Shown: positions 42,280-52,000 of the stretch, piece after piece
Layout of the letters: every line of letters starts with the position of its first letter
How positions within the stretch are numbered: the first letter of the stretch is position 1
Origin: an uncultured Porphyromonadaceae bacterium
GTDB lineage: Bacteria; Bacteroidota; Bacteroidia; Bacteroidales; Muribaculaceae
Direction: 5' to 3'
DNA: 64,000 nucleotides
Assembly (NCBI GenBank): GCA_900548875.1
Contig: URMA01000001.1
Span: forward strand, 131,096 to 195,095
Notes under the pieces: model-generated
What the model was told of the DNA's origin: nothing
Databases searched by the model: none
The model's input: only the letters and a program-made list of their open reading frames with translations
Position numbers and translations under genes: made by a program

Positions 42280-43929
42280 ATGAGAATAAAACATAGCTCC
42301 ATAATCTGGTTTCCTTTAGTTATCGCGCTATCGATTGTCGCAGGTATCATTATCGGGAACCATATTTCTACAAAAAAATTCATTCTCGACAAGGACAGAA
42401 AAATCAATACTGTGCTGAACATCATCGAGAGTGAATATGTTGATTCTGTCGACATTAAGGATTTGGTGGAACTCACCATCCCTAAAATTGTCGCCAATCT
42501 CGACCCGCACTCCTACTATATTCCGGCCAAAGACGTCAAATCGGTCAACGACGAGCTGGAAGGCTCCATCAGCGGCATCGGAATCTCGTTCATTATGGCC
42601 AACGACTCGGCACAGGTAGTGGAAGTCATTCCCAACGGTCCTGCCGAAAAAGCCGGTATCCTTGCCGGTGACCGGATTGTGAGCGTAAACGACTCCATCA
42701 TAACCGGACCAACGGTTTCCAGCGAGAAGGTGCAAAGCCTTATCCGTGGAGCAAAGGACACGAAAGTCACCATCAAAATTAAACGAAACAACTCGAAAAA
42801 ACTGCTTTCGTTTGACATCGTTCGCGGCGACATTCCTATCAACACGGTCGACGCTTCCTACATGATTGACAAGACAACCGGCTACATCAAAGTCAACAAA
42901 TTCGGCCGTAACACCTACGACGAATTCCTCAACGCTCTCGGATTGTTGAAGGACCAGGGTGCACAACGCTACATTGTCGACCTCCGTGGCAATGCCGGCG
43001 GATATATGGAAATGGCCATATTGATGGTCAACGAATTCCTGTCGAAAGGAGAAATGATTGTCTACACGAAAGCGCGCGATCCTCGCGAGAACACGCAGGT
43101 TTGGAGCGACAACAGCGGCTCGTTCCATGATGCCCAGATTGCAGTGCTTATTGATGAATACTCGGCAAGTGCAAGTGAAATTCTTGCAGGTGCGCTTCAG
43201 GACAACGACCGCGGTCTTGTCGTAGGCCGCCGTTCGTTCGGCAAAGGTCTGGTTCAGAAACAGACATACCTGCCTGACAGCAGTGCCCTCCGCTTGACCA
43301 TAGCCCGCTACTACACACCGTCAGGCCGTTGCCTGCAAAAGGACTACAAGCCGGGCGATGAAAGTTCCTACAGCATGGAACTCTACGACCGCTATTCACA
43401 CGGAGAAATCTACAATGCCGACAGCATCAAGGTGGACAAGAGCAAAATATTCAAGACGGCACACGGAAGAACCGTATACGGTGGCGGCGGTATTGTCCCG
43501 GATATCTTCGTCCCGAACGACACGGTAGGCATCACCAGCTATTATATAGCCGTTGCCAACAAAGGGTTGTTGCAGAAATTTGCCTTCGAATATACCGACA
43601 TCAACCGCGACCGTCTCCAAAAGATAAAATCGGTGGAGAAGCTGTTGGCGATACTGCCGTCGGACGATGCGCTCACGTTCGATTTCATCACTTATGCAAA
43701 AGACAATGGTGTACCTATCCGCTGGTACTACATCAACCAGTCGCGCAGCCTGATTGCTCGTCAGCTAAAAGCGCTGATAGCACGCGACATTTTGGGAACG
43801 GAAGCCTATTACCGAATCCAAAACCGTTCGGACAAAGTGGTGAACGCTGCGCTCTCGGCCATGAATGCCGGCAAGGCGAAATATCCTGTCACAGTTGAAA
43901 TCCAAGGCAACACCAAGGGACAACGCTAA
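42280..43929 (+). CDS. C-terminal processing protease, S41 family, with PDZ domain
   Basis: 549 residues from ATG 42280, 47 bp after the deaminase stop. The frame is open further upstream but that part overlaps the deaminase gene. An N-terminal signal anchor (WFPLVIALSIVAGIIIGNHI) is followed by a PDZ domain (about 88-165) and the S41 core. The Ser/Lys dyad is probably Ser297 (in SASASE, 295-300) and Lys322 (RSFGKGLVQ). These proteases trim or degrade periplasmic and exported proteins at their C-termini. The substrate is not predictable. Confidence 0.95.
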   Translation: MRIKHSSIIWFPLVIALSIVAGIIIGNHISTKKFILDKDRKINTVLNIIESEYVDSVDIKDLVELTIPKIVANLDPHSYYIPAKDVKSVNDELEGSISGIGISFIMANDSAQVVEVIPNGPAEKAGILAGDRIVSVNDSIITGPTVSSEKVQSLIRGAKDTKVTIKIKRNNSKKLLSFDIVRGDIPINTVDASYMIDKTTGYIKVNKFGRNTYDEFLNALGLLKDQGAQRYIVDLRGNAGGYMEMAILMVNEFLSKGEMIVYTKARDPRENTQVWSDNSGSFHDAQIAVLIDEYSASASEILAGALQDNDRGLVVGRRSFGKGLVQKQTYLPDSSALRLTIARYYTPSGRCLQKDYKPGDESSYSMELYDRYSHGEIYNADSIKVDKSKIFKTAHGRTVYGGGGIVPDIFVPNDTVGITSYYIAVANKGLLQKFAFEYTDINRDRLQKIKSVEKLLAILPSDDALTFDFITYAKDNGVPIRWYYINQSRSLIARQLKALIARDILGTEAYYRIQNRSDKVVNAALSAMNAGKAKYPVTVEIQGNTKGQR

Positions 43930-43934
43930 AGCCT

Positions 43935-44489
43935 ATGCAAAAGAATGAAATACGAACACATATCAAGGCGCTGAAAAAGCGACTCGACGAACAAACTAAG
44001 GCAGAAACAGCTTCGGCTGTTTTTGCCTTATTGGAATCATGTCCGGAATTTCAAAATGCACATAAGATACTCGTCTATCACGCACTGCCCGACGAACTGC
44101 CCACACAGGATTTCCTACAGCAATGGGCCGACGGCAAGCAGCTTTACCTGCCCCGGGTGAATGGCGAAGAACTCGACATATTGCTCTATTCTCCGGAATC
44201 GCTTCACAAAGGAGCGTTCAACATTCTGGAACCCGACGGTAACGAATGTACCGATGTCGAAACGCTGGATCTCATCATCGTACCGGCGGTAGCGTTTGAC
44301 CGCCGCGGCAACCGTCTGGGAAGAGGCAAAGGATTCTACGACCGACTGCTCCAGAAAGCCAAATGTCCTAAAATAGGCATTGCCTACCACTTTCAGCTGC
44401 TGGACGAAATACCGGCAGAACCCCACGACATTCCAATGGACAAAATAATTACCGAACAGGGCATCATATCAATACATAACATCACGTAA
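43935..44489 (+). CDS. 5-formyltetrahydrofolate cyclo-ligase
   Basis: 184 residues. The family signatures are LYLPRV in the middle and PAVAFDRRGNRLGRGKGFYDRLL, which binds ATP and folate, towards the end. It converts 5-formyl-THF to 5,10-methenyl-THF using ATP and returns folate to the one-carbon pool. It starts 5 bp after the protease gene, so translation is coupled or nearly so. Confidence 0.95.
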   Translation: MQKNEIRTHIKALKKRLDEQTKAETASAVFALLESCPEFQNAHKILVYHALPDELPTQDFLQQWADGKQLYLPRVNGEELDILLYSPESLHKGAFNILEPDGNECTDVETLDLIIVPAVAFDRRGNRLGRGKGFYDRLLQKAKCPKIGIAYHFQLLDEIPAEPHDIPMDKIITEQGIISIHNIT

Positions 44490-44502
44490 ACATTCCTACA
44501 CT

Positions 44503-45201
44503 ATGGCATTAGTCACTCCTGAAACAAAACTGTGTGAGGTCATTCTCGATGAACCGTCAGTAATTCCTGTCATCAACCGTTTTGACATCACGCTGGGCGT
44601 GGGCGACAAGACAGTGAAGTCCATCTGTGAAAAAAATGACATTGACATTCATTTTTTTCTGACCATTCTGAATGCCTACATCCATGAATCGTTTTTTCCG
44701 GAAAAGAGTTTCGACTCCTTTGGTGCGCAGGAAGTGATTGACTATCTAAGGAAAACAAACGACTATTACCTGCAGTCGCAACTGCCAAACATAGAGCGAC
44801 ATTTCAGGGCCCTTATCGGACACAGCGACAAGAACAACAACCTGCCCCTACTGCTGAACCTCTACAATGAAGTCAAGGCAGAAATCATCCACCGTATCGA
44901 AAACGACAACAACCGCTGGTTTGACGAAATCATCAAGATGGAAAAAGCGGTCAACACCGAGGCGATAGCCATCGAAGAGCAGGCAATGAGCAGCGCAAGC
45001 GACTCCATTGAAGACAAGTTGAGCGACTTGAAAAACATGTTTGTCATCCACTTGCGCGGAGAGTACGACCGCAACCTGTGCCACGCCGTACTTTTTGCCA
45101 TCATCAGTCTGGAAAAGGATATCCGGCAAAACAACCGCATCCGTAACCGTATTCTGTATCCGCTGGCGGAAGCATTGAAAAAAGCATCGGGAAACAACTA
45201 A
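44503..45201 (+). CDS. Hemerythrin-like protein with ScdA-type N-terminal domain
   Basis: 232 residues. The first 65 residues (KLCEVILDEPSVIPVINRFDITLGVGDKTVKSICEKNDID) resemble the DUF542/ScdA-N domain of RIC iron-cluster repair proteins, but the usual Cys pair is missing. The rest is an all-helical hemerythrin-like bundle with His and Glu/Asp residues in helices (LPNIERHFRALIGHSD, IIHRIENDNNRWFDEI, MFVIHLRGEYDRNLCHAVLF) that could bind a di-iron centre. Such proteins sense or detoxify O2 or NO and protect Fe-S proteins. It is directly followed by a LuxR-type regulator gene. Whether all iron ligands are present cannot be settled by eye. Confidence 0.75.
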   Translation: MALVTPETKLCEVILDEPSVIPVINRFDITLGVGDKTVKSICEKNDIDIHFFLTILNAYIHESFFPEKSFDSFGAQEVIDYLRKTNDYYLQSQLPNIERHFRALIGHSDKNNNLPLLLNLYNEVKAEIIHRIENDNNRWFDEIIKMEKAVNTEAIAIEEQAMSSASDSIEDKLSDLKNMFVIHLRGEYDRNLCHAVLFAIISLEKDIRQNNRIRNRILYPLAEALKKASGNN

Positions 45202-45213
45202 ACGTGCCGTACC

Positions 45214-45774
45214 ATGCAAAAGATTTCCATCACCATCGTTCTGCGCAATTCCCTGCTTGCCCTCGGACTGAAACAGGTGCTGCTCCACCTCTACGACATT
45301 GAAGCGCGAAGCTACGGTTCTATGGACGAAATGAGGGCATCCGACAACGGCAATTCGGACCTGTACATTACGGAGAACGCCATATTCACCGCCAATCCGG
45401 GATTTTTCATCCCCCGAAGAGCCAAACTGCTGATACTGTCGGACACGGACACCTGCGACGATAATATCGGCTACATGCTCGATTGTTATGCCGACGAAGC
45501 GGCACTGCTTCACCGCATCTCGGGCATCATCGAACAAGCAAAGGAAACAAAAACTACCGGCAACGACCTGTCGCTCCGCGAAATTGACGTGCTGTGTCTT
45601 GTGGCAAGCGGACTCACCAACAAGGAAATCGCCGACAAACTCAACATCAGCACGAACACCGTACTGTCGCACAGAAAGAATATCACGGCCAAACTCGGCA
45701 TAAAAAGTGTGTCGGGCCTGAGTGTCTACGCCATGATGAACGGCTACATTTGCAGTGTGCCGAACGAACAATAA
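45214..45774 (+). CDS. LuxR-type transcriptional regulator with degenerate receiver domain
   Basis: 186 residues. The C-terminal HTH (about 122-180) reads LSLREIDVLCLVASGLTNKEIADKLNISTNTVLSHRKNITAKLGIKS, a clear LuxR/NarL DNA-binding domain. The N-terminal part is receiver-like in size, but the segment where the phosphoacceptor Asp would be reads DLYITENA, so normal phosphorylation is doubtful. It lies 12 bp after the hemerythrin-like gene. The pair suggests an O2- or NO-linked regulator; targets are unknown. Confidence 0.82.
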   Translation: MQKISITIVLRNSLLALGLKQVLLHLYDIEARSYGSMDEMRASDNGNSDLYITENAIFTANPGFFIPRRAKLLILSDTDTCDDNIGYMLDCYADEAALLHRISGIIEQAKETKTTGNDLSLREIDVLCLVASGLTNKEIADKLNISTNTVLSHRKNITAKLGIKSVSGLSVYAMMNGYICSVPNEQ

Positions 45775-45816
45775 GTTTTTAATGCCTAAAAACATAATTA
45801 TTAAGCTAAAATGTTG

Positions 45817-45824
45817 TAAATTTG
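45817..45824 (+). promoter_or_regulatory. -7 element of the threonine/serine exporter gene
   Basis: TAAATTTG, perfect TAnnTTTG match 37 bp before the ATG; no clear -33 TTTG. Confidence 0.55.
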
Positions 45825-45861
45825 CGCCATAATCTAAAAACGTATAAATTAAGATTGTTTT

Positions 45862-47202
45862 ATGGCGATTAGCGAAAAGGATGAGCTCTTACTACGCCGG
45901 AAATTGGACTTACTTCTGAAAACCGGCAAAATGCTGATGGAAAGTGCAGCCGACACCAACCGAATCGAAAGAAATATGAAACGCGTTGCAGCTTTTATGG
46001 GTATCCCGGAAGAAAAGCTACACATCGATATCCGGTGGACGATGATCATGGTAAATGTCAGCGACGAGAGCCACTCTTTTTCCAAATTCCAAAAGTGCGA
46101 AAACCACGCCATCAACATGACCACCATTTCGCTCATCAGCAAGCTTTCGTGGCGCGCGATTGAGCAGGACTACTCGCTGAACCAATACGAAGAGGAACTT
46201 GACCGCATTGCCCAAAAGCCGCGCAACTACAAACCCTACATAGTTGCCATCGGCGCAGGTTTTGCATGCGGCGGATTCTGCAAGCTGTTTGGAGGCGACT
46301 GGATGGCATTTCTCCTGGCTTCCATCTGCGCCTTTGTCGGTTTCCGCATCCGAGCCCGCTGTATCGGTTGGGGCATGAACCACTATATGGCCATTGCCAT
46401 CGCCGCCTTTTTCTCTACGGCTTTAGCCTATGCCACTTCGTTTTTCGACTGGTCGACGACACCCTATCATCCGCTGCTTGCCTGCACACTGTTTATTGTG
46501 CCCGGCGTTCCGCTCATCAACTTTGTCGACGACATGATCGACAATTTTCTGCTGGTCGGCATTACCCGCGCCGCCAACACGGCCATGATGATTCTGGCCA
46601 TGACTTTCGGCATTGCGTTTGCACTGAGAGTCATCGTCATCAGCGATATTTCCATCGATCATAAGTTCAGCGAACTGAGCATGACTCCGCACGACCCGTA
46701 TTACATCTACGCCATCGCTGCGGCCATTGCTGCCGTGGGATTCTCCATGATTTTCAACGTGCCGCGCCGCCTGCTTTGGGTTGTGGCGCTGGGAGGTGTC
46801 ATTGCGGTATGCACGCGAAACTTCGTGAACTTTGAGTTGGGCTACGGACCGGTCATCGGCTCGTTTATGGGCAGCTTCGTAGTAAGTCTTTTAGCCGTGA
46901 AAGTGGTCCACTGGGTTGATGTTCCCAACCACGTGCTGACCATACCTTCGGTCATTCCGATGATACCGGGTGTGCTGATGTACCGCTCCCTGTTGGCATT
47001 CATCAACCTGCACGGAGTAATCGGTGAAGTAACCAACGCCTTTTCAAATGGTATCAACTCGGCACTGATTATCTTCTGTATCTCATTGGGTGTAGCTATT
47101 CCCAACATTTTCGCCCGCCGCTACATTGCCAAGGACCGTCAACGCTACTTGCAACAGCAGCTCGACCTGCGCCGGGCACGCGGGAAATTTCTGGAATGGT
47201 AA
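45862..47202 (+). CDS. Threonine/serine exporter family protein (ThrE-like, fused halves)
   Basis: 446 residues. A soluble N-terminal region (about 1-115, with AADTNRIERNMKRVAAFMGIPEEKLHID, the DUF1212/ThrE N-domain) is followed by about ten membrane helices. The second half (about 290-430) is the ThrE_2/DUF3815-like part. In other bacteria the two parts are separate proteins or fused as in Corynebacterium ThrE. The predicted role is export of threonine, serine or related small molecules; specificity is inferred from family only. Single-gene transcript with its own -7 element and terminator. Confidence 0.85.
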   Translation: MAISEKDELLLRRKLDLLLKTGKMLMESAADTNRIERNMKRVAAFMGIPEEKLHIDIRWTMIMVNVSDESHSFSKFQKCENHAINMTTISLISKLSWRAIEQDYSLNQYEEELDRIAQKPRNYKPYIVAIGAGFACGGFCKLFGGDWMAFLLASICAFVGFRIRARCIGWGMNHYMAIAIAAFFSTALAYATSFFDWSTTPYHPLLACTLFIVPGVPLINFVDDMIDNFLLVGITRAANTAMMILAMTFGIAFALRVIVISDISIDHKFSELSMTPHDPYYIYAIAAAIAAVGFSMIFNVPRRLLWVVALGGVIAVCTRNFVNFELGYGPVIGSFMGSFVVSLLAVKVVHWVDVPNHVLTIPSVIPMIPGVLMYRSLLAFINLHGVIGEVTNAFSNGINSALIIFCISLGVAIPNIFARRYIAKDRQRYLQQQLDLRRARGKFLEW

Positions 47203-47226
47203 AAGTCATCATCTGACACGATATGA

Positions 47227-47276
47227 CAAGGGCGGAGAAGTTGGCCAACCCGACTACTTCCCCGCCCTTGATTTTT
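47227..47276 (+). terminator. Terminator between the exporter gene and xseB
   Basis: 15-bp stem with one mismatch (47227-47241 with 47256-47270) followed by ATTTTT. The genes converge, but the T-tract serves the plus strand. Confidence 0.85.
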
Positions 47277-47291
47277 CACATCGGCAAAACT

Positions 47292-47501
47292 CTACCCTTC
47301 GAGTTCGGCAAGAATTTTCTTGAGTTCGTCGTCGGTAGCGAGCAGTTTCGCCTTACATATCTTCAGCAGTTCTAGCGAACGCGAGGTGTAGGCCGACAGA
47401 TTGTCGATACTACACGATTCGTCCTGCATTTTCTTCACGATTTCTTCCAGTTCGGTAATGGCCTGCGAATAGGTCAATTTTTCATTTTCCTGTTTTTCCA
47501 T
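47292..47501 (-). CDS. xseB: Exodeoxyribonuclease VII small subunit
   Basis: 69 residues, the normal size for XseB. LTYSQAITELEEIVKKMQDE matches the conserved helical core that binds along the coiled coil of XseA. Together they degrade single-stranded DNA into oligonucleotides and act in repair. It lies 21 bp downstream of xseA. Confidence 0.92.
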   Translation of the reverse strand: MEKQENEKLTYSQAITELEEIVKKMQDESCSIDNLSAYTSRSLELLKICKAKLLATDDELKKILAELEG

Positions 47502-47522
47502 ATTTGATTTTTCTGTTTGTTC

Positions 47523-48821
47523 TTATTTAACTTCCGATTTCACTGTTCCCTTTGCCAAATGCGTTTCGATGACATCACCCGGTTGAAGTACCGAGGCATC
47601 GGTAACGGCCTTGCCGTTCTTCAACGTAAGCGAATAACCGCGGCGCAACACCTGTTGCGGCGAAAGCAGATTCACCTGGCGTTCGAGCATATCCACACGC
47701 CGCGCGGCATCGCGCAACTGCTGACGGACGGCCATTCCCACCAGTTCACGATAGCGGGAAAGGTCCTTACGGGCCGCGTCGACGCGCATCGAGGCGCACA
47801 TGGGTATCTGTTGCACATAGAGGTCGAGTTTCGCCCTGTTGCGCTCCAAAGTGGCTCTGACAGCATAAGGAATAACACCGGAGATATAGGCAAGCTGCTG
47901 GCGCGAATCGCTCACCATGCGGTCGGCAAGGTCAATCACACCGTCGGTAAGGACGTTCAGATTGTCGAGTGCCTGCTGTGCACGGTCGATAAGCCATTCG
48001 GCAGCTGCCGTAGGAGTTTTCACGCGCACACTGGCCACCTCGTCGATGACGGTATTGTCGCGGTCGTGTCCGATACCCGAAATGACCGGCAAGGGAAATT
48101 GCGCCACATTGGCGGCAAGTTCATAGCTGTCAAACGAATTGAGTTCGGAAGTCGCACCACCGCCACGGATTATCACCACGCAGTCAAACAAGTCGACATG
48201 ACGATTGATGCGTTCCAATGCGGCAATCACCGACGGCACCGTATTCACGCCCTGCATCGTAGCCTGAAACAGACAGGTGTAAAACTGTATTCCCGAAGGA
48301 TTACGGTGAAGCTGGTCAATGAAGTCGCCATAGCCGGCGGCTGTTCCGGCCGAAATAACGGCAATGCGCTGCGCCACCGACGGCCATTCGAGTTCCTTGT
48401 TCATCGTCAGTATGCCTTCCGCCTTCAGCCGTCGGAGAATCTCCATGCGAAGCCGTGCCATGTCGCCCAATGTGTAGGTTGGATTAATATTGGTGATTTG
48501 CAACGACAGTCCGTAAAGTTCATGGAACGAAGCCGTCACCTCCACCATCACCTTCAGTCCGCTGCCGAACGCCTGCCCCGTAGCCGTTTCAAAGGCATAG
48601 CGCAACATGGCGAAGCGGTTCGCCCAAATCACGGCACGCGCCTTGGCCAACGTCTGTCCGCGTTCCGGGTCTTTCTGAATCAGTTCCAGATAGCAGTGCC
48701 CGCCACGTACACCCACATCGCTCGTTTCAGCCACTACCCAGCAACGCTGCACGCTGCTGTCCTGAAGCAGGCCCTTCACCCGGCTGTTAAATTCCAATAA
48801 TGTTATAGCAGTTTCCGACAT
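47523..48821 (-). CDS. xseA: Exodeoxyribonuclease VII large subunit
   Basis: 432 residues. An N-terminal OB-fold (WVVAETSDVGVRGGHCYLELIQKD) binds ssDNA. The nuclease core follows with VISAGTAAGYGDFIDQL and VVIIRGGGATSELNSFDSYELA, then PVISGIGHDRDNTVIDEVA, and the C-terminal coiled coil and RGYSLT segment complete it. The length is normal. It is in an operon with xseB. A large open frame on the opposite strand is a shadow. A decayed promoter repeat lies upstream. Confidence 0.95.
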   Translation of the reverse strand: MSETAITLLEFNSRVKGLLQDSSVQRCWVVAETSDVGVRGGHCYLELIQKDPERGQTLAKARAVIWANRFAMLRYAFETATGQAFGSGLKVMVEVTASFHELYGLSLQITNINPTYTLGDMARLRMEILRRLKAEGILTMNKELEWPSVAQRIAVISAGTAAGYGDFIDQLHRNPSGIQFYTCLFQATMQGVNTVPSVIAALERINRHVDLFDCVVIIRGGGATSELNSFDSYELAANVAQFPLPVISGIGHDRDNTVIDEVASVRVKTPTAAAEWLIDRAQQALDNLNVLTDGVIDLADRMVSDSRQQLAYISGVIPYAVRATLERNRAKLDLYVQQIPMCASMRVDAARKDLSRYRELVGMAVRQQLRDAARRVDMLERQVNLLSPQQVLRRGYSLTLKNGKAVTDASVLQPGDVIETHLAKGTVKSEVK

Positions 48822-48840
48822 GATTCAAAATTTTCAAAAA

Positions 48841-48932
48841 AGTGAGATAATGCCCGACGAACACACACAAACAAAAGAAAACGACGTTTTCAACTTTGCA
48901 ATGCCCCGCCGCAGCCTATCAATGCAAAATTA
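48841..48932 (-). repeat. Decayed copy of the promoter repeat upstream of xseA
   Basis: On the plus strand ACAAAC, GAAAACGACGTTTTCAA and GCCGCAGCCTATC follow each other as in the intact copies, with TAATTTTG on the minus strand (48932-48925) keeping the TAnnTTTG form. The gene-proximal -7 element is lost. Confidence 0.6.
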
Positions 48933-48937
48933 GTAAA

Positions 48938-49022
48938 AATAACCGTAAACCCTAAACTGTAAACCCTAATCTGTAAACCGTAAACTGAAACCCATAACCT
49001 CTAACCTCTCACCCATAACCCC
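48938..49022. repeat. Degenerate TAAACCC/TAAACTG short tandem repeats
   Basis: About a dozen imperfect units of 7-8 bp (AACCGTAAACCCTAAACTG, then variants with CCTAAT, CCATAAC and CTCTAAC) form a C-rich/G-rich strand-asymmetric tract between xseA and the giant gene's terminator. Confidence 0.65.
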
Positions 49023-49025
49023 AAC

Positions 49026-49066
49026 AAAAAACCGCCCCATTACCTCAAATGAGATAAAAGGGCGGC
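49026..49066 (-). terminator. Terminator after the giant beta-helix gene
   Basis: Outer stem CCGCCC/GGGCGG (49032-49037 with 49060-49065) and inner stem CTCA/TGAG, followed on the minus strand by six T (49031-49026). It starts about 25 bp after the stop. Confidence 0.8.
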
Positions 49067-49088
49067 ACACATAGATTATGATAAAATG

Positions 49089-52000
49089 TTATTTCACCTG
49101 CACCTTCTTTACAATCGGTTCAGCTTCTATCTGCTGCACTTCCACCAGATAGATGCCCTTAGGTCCTACATTCACATCGTAGTTGCCTGCCGGTGTTTCA
49201 CCCACGCGGATGCAACGTCCGTTCAGGTCGTAGATGCGAACCAGCGAACCGGCAGCGGCACCTTCCACACGAATCATACCGGCCGATGGTGAGTAAGCCT
49301 TCACGTTGTCGCCAAGTCCGTCAACGATGCGGTTGAATCGGATGCTGAAGCGGTCTTCTACGGTTCCGGCTTCCGGAGCCTGGAACTGATAAGCGCCTTC
49401 CAGCAAGTCAACCATTTGTCCGGTTGCCTTGTCTTCCAATACCACCGTTTCGTATTCGTCCATCCAAGCCTCTTCGTCGATAGCGATGGTGTAGGCTGCA
49501 GCTTCCGGGATTGTCAGGCCAAGACTTACGGCACCGTTGATATCCAATGCTGAGAGCATGGAATAACGGCCTCCGTTGCGTGCCATATAGATTTGAGCCA
49601 CGCTTGCATCGTCCGACATCCACTTCACGCCGTCGGCTGCGATATTGAACTCGCTGGAAGCCTCTTCGCTTTCCACGGCCTTCAGTTGGATAAAGTCATC
49701 AGCCTCTTCAGCATCAGCAGGAGCTACTGTCACAAGCAAGCCGCGGAGACCTTGAGGATCTGATCCGGCTGTCGGAGCTGCCACTGTGAATGTTTCGTAA
49801 TCCTGCAAAGTTGCAGTCTGCGTAAATACGCCCTCGCCCATTGCTACAGAACCAGAAGTATTAGTATCAGCCGTATTCTTGGTTTCATAAGAAGAACCCG
49901 TGTAAATTACACGGCCATATTCCATGTCACTATAATTCATTGCGTGCAGATAAGGCGAACCGAACATATTCCAACTCATATTTTCCTTATGAGTGAACTG
50001 GTTGCTTGCATCCGGATTTATTGTACCGTCCGCATTGGTAGTCCACGGATCGTTGAAGTTGAACTTCATCAACTGAACCGTCTTGACATCATTTGGAGTT
50101 TCCTTGTACGATGTTCCATAGAAGCGAACTTTAGCACCGGCTGAACCATTGATAGCGAATGCCTGAACACCGCCTACGGCCGTTGCCGGGTCAACATCTA
50201 CCCAAGCACCCTTGGTAGCACTATACTTATAATCGTACGTTGCACGAGTAGCACCGTCGTATCTCTGGAATGTTGCGTTGGAAGCGTTATCCATCTTGTC
50301 AATCAAGAACGGTACATAGGTAAGCGCTGTACCTTCAGCCGGAACTGTGCGTTCCATTGCGAAATTGGTCAGTCCGACATAGTTGCCGTTAGCCAACAGG
50401 CCGGAACCATTTTCCAACAACAGGAATCCCGGATTGAACGCCGTGGCCTCACCTGCATAAACAAGGGCATCGCCATCAATCGACAGTTCATTGCCTTCAC
50501 GGACATAAACCACATGGTTGCGCGACGGTTTGTCAGCTGCGGTAATTTCAGTATTGGCGGTGATATTCCATGTTTCGAAGCAACCGAAGTCCACTGTGTT
50601 GCGGATACGGCTTGAGCCGGAAATATCCTTATCGTGTCCTGCCATTGTCATATAATCAGCAATGTCAATTGCACCGGTTTTGTCGATAAGTTCGGAATCA
50701 TCCTTCAGCTGATATTTCCAATAATCTGCCGATACATAGCCATTTTCAACGGCATTAGAATTATTGTTACCACCACCATTGTCAGTAATCGTACCTGTAG
50801 CCGTTACGTTGACAGCCTTACCGTTGACAGCTCCGTCAACAAACGAGTTGTAAAGTACACCATCACCGGTTACAGTAACAGCATCTGTCGGCTTCACGAT
50901 GGACGTAGAAAGCATACCGCTGGAAACAGCCACTGTTCCGCTTACTTCAAATCCGTCAACTACACTACCTGTTCCGGCTACGGTCAAACCGTTGATTGTT
51001 GAGCGTCGTTGCAAATCGAGTATTGACGAACGTTTGCCAAGAATATCCGTAACACCGGTTCCTGTTTCGTCGTTCATGCTACCGTAAGCCTTCACACCCG
51101 GCATCGCAACACGGACATTGTTTGCAGATACATTATTGTGAACAAACACATAACCAGTCTCTCCAGTGTTTACATTTGCATAAATCGAGGCCAAGTCGAT
51201 AGCTCCCTGCAAGTCGGCAATGGCATTTGTCCAAGAACTACCCGATTCATCACTACCTACTACATTCGACTTCACATAAAGAATCTGGCTGAGCGGTGCA
51301 GCATATTCGTAAGCACCGACATCGATTGTATTGTCAACCACACGAACTCCATTTGTCAAATCGACATCCGTTGTCGGATCAACACCAACATTAGACTCAT
51401 AAAGACTGTTATCACCCTTGTTAAGCAACATCATGCTCGGGCGGATGCTATAGTCGCGAAGCAAGATATTTTCATTGTTCGGGTCAACAAAGTTCGGTCC
51501 GTTTTGAATATCATCGTTAACAGCATTACCCAATACAGCGTTACTATTTCCTTCAGCTACTCCGTTACCAGAATTCCAAGAAACTGAGTTATACACTGAA
51601 GCCGTTCCATAGATAGCTGTTGTATTATTGGCAAATGTAGCGTTCACCACTTTCACCTCACCGCTACCTACATTCAAACCTGTTCCGCCATCAGCGAAGA
51701 GTGCATTGTAGATAAGCGAATTTCCTGAAGTGCTGACACCTGTACCGGCATTGCCACGGAAAGCCACTCTTGCAAGCGTCAAATTATCACCCGTTGAAAC
51801 AATACCGTCGTCACCTGCTGCATTGTTAAACATGATACCTTCAATGAATACAGGCTCATTGTTAGTGGTGATATTCATCAATCGTTCAGTTGCTACTCCA
51901 GGATAAGATGAAATCACTGTCGGGTTGCTGAAATCCTGCTGATTAGCCTCATTGTAAGAGCCCTTAATTGTCAATGAAGTTCCATTCATACCATCATTAT

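Noticed and set aside
47517..48800. A 427-codon open frame on the plus strand
   Set aside because: It lies entirely opposite xseA, whose motifs and length are clear. The translated product is His/Arg-rich with no family match, a typical antisense shadow.
48938..49022. CRISPR array
   Set aside because: The units are 7-8 bp, imperfect, without spacers, and no cas genes are nearby.
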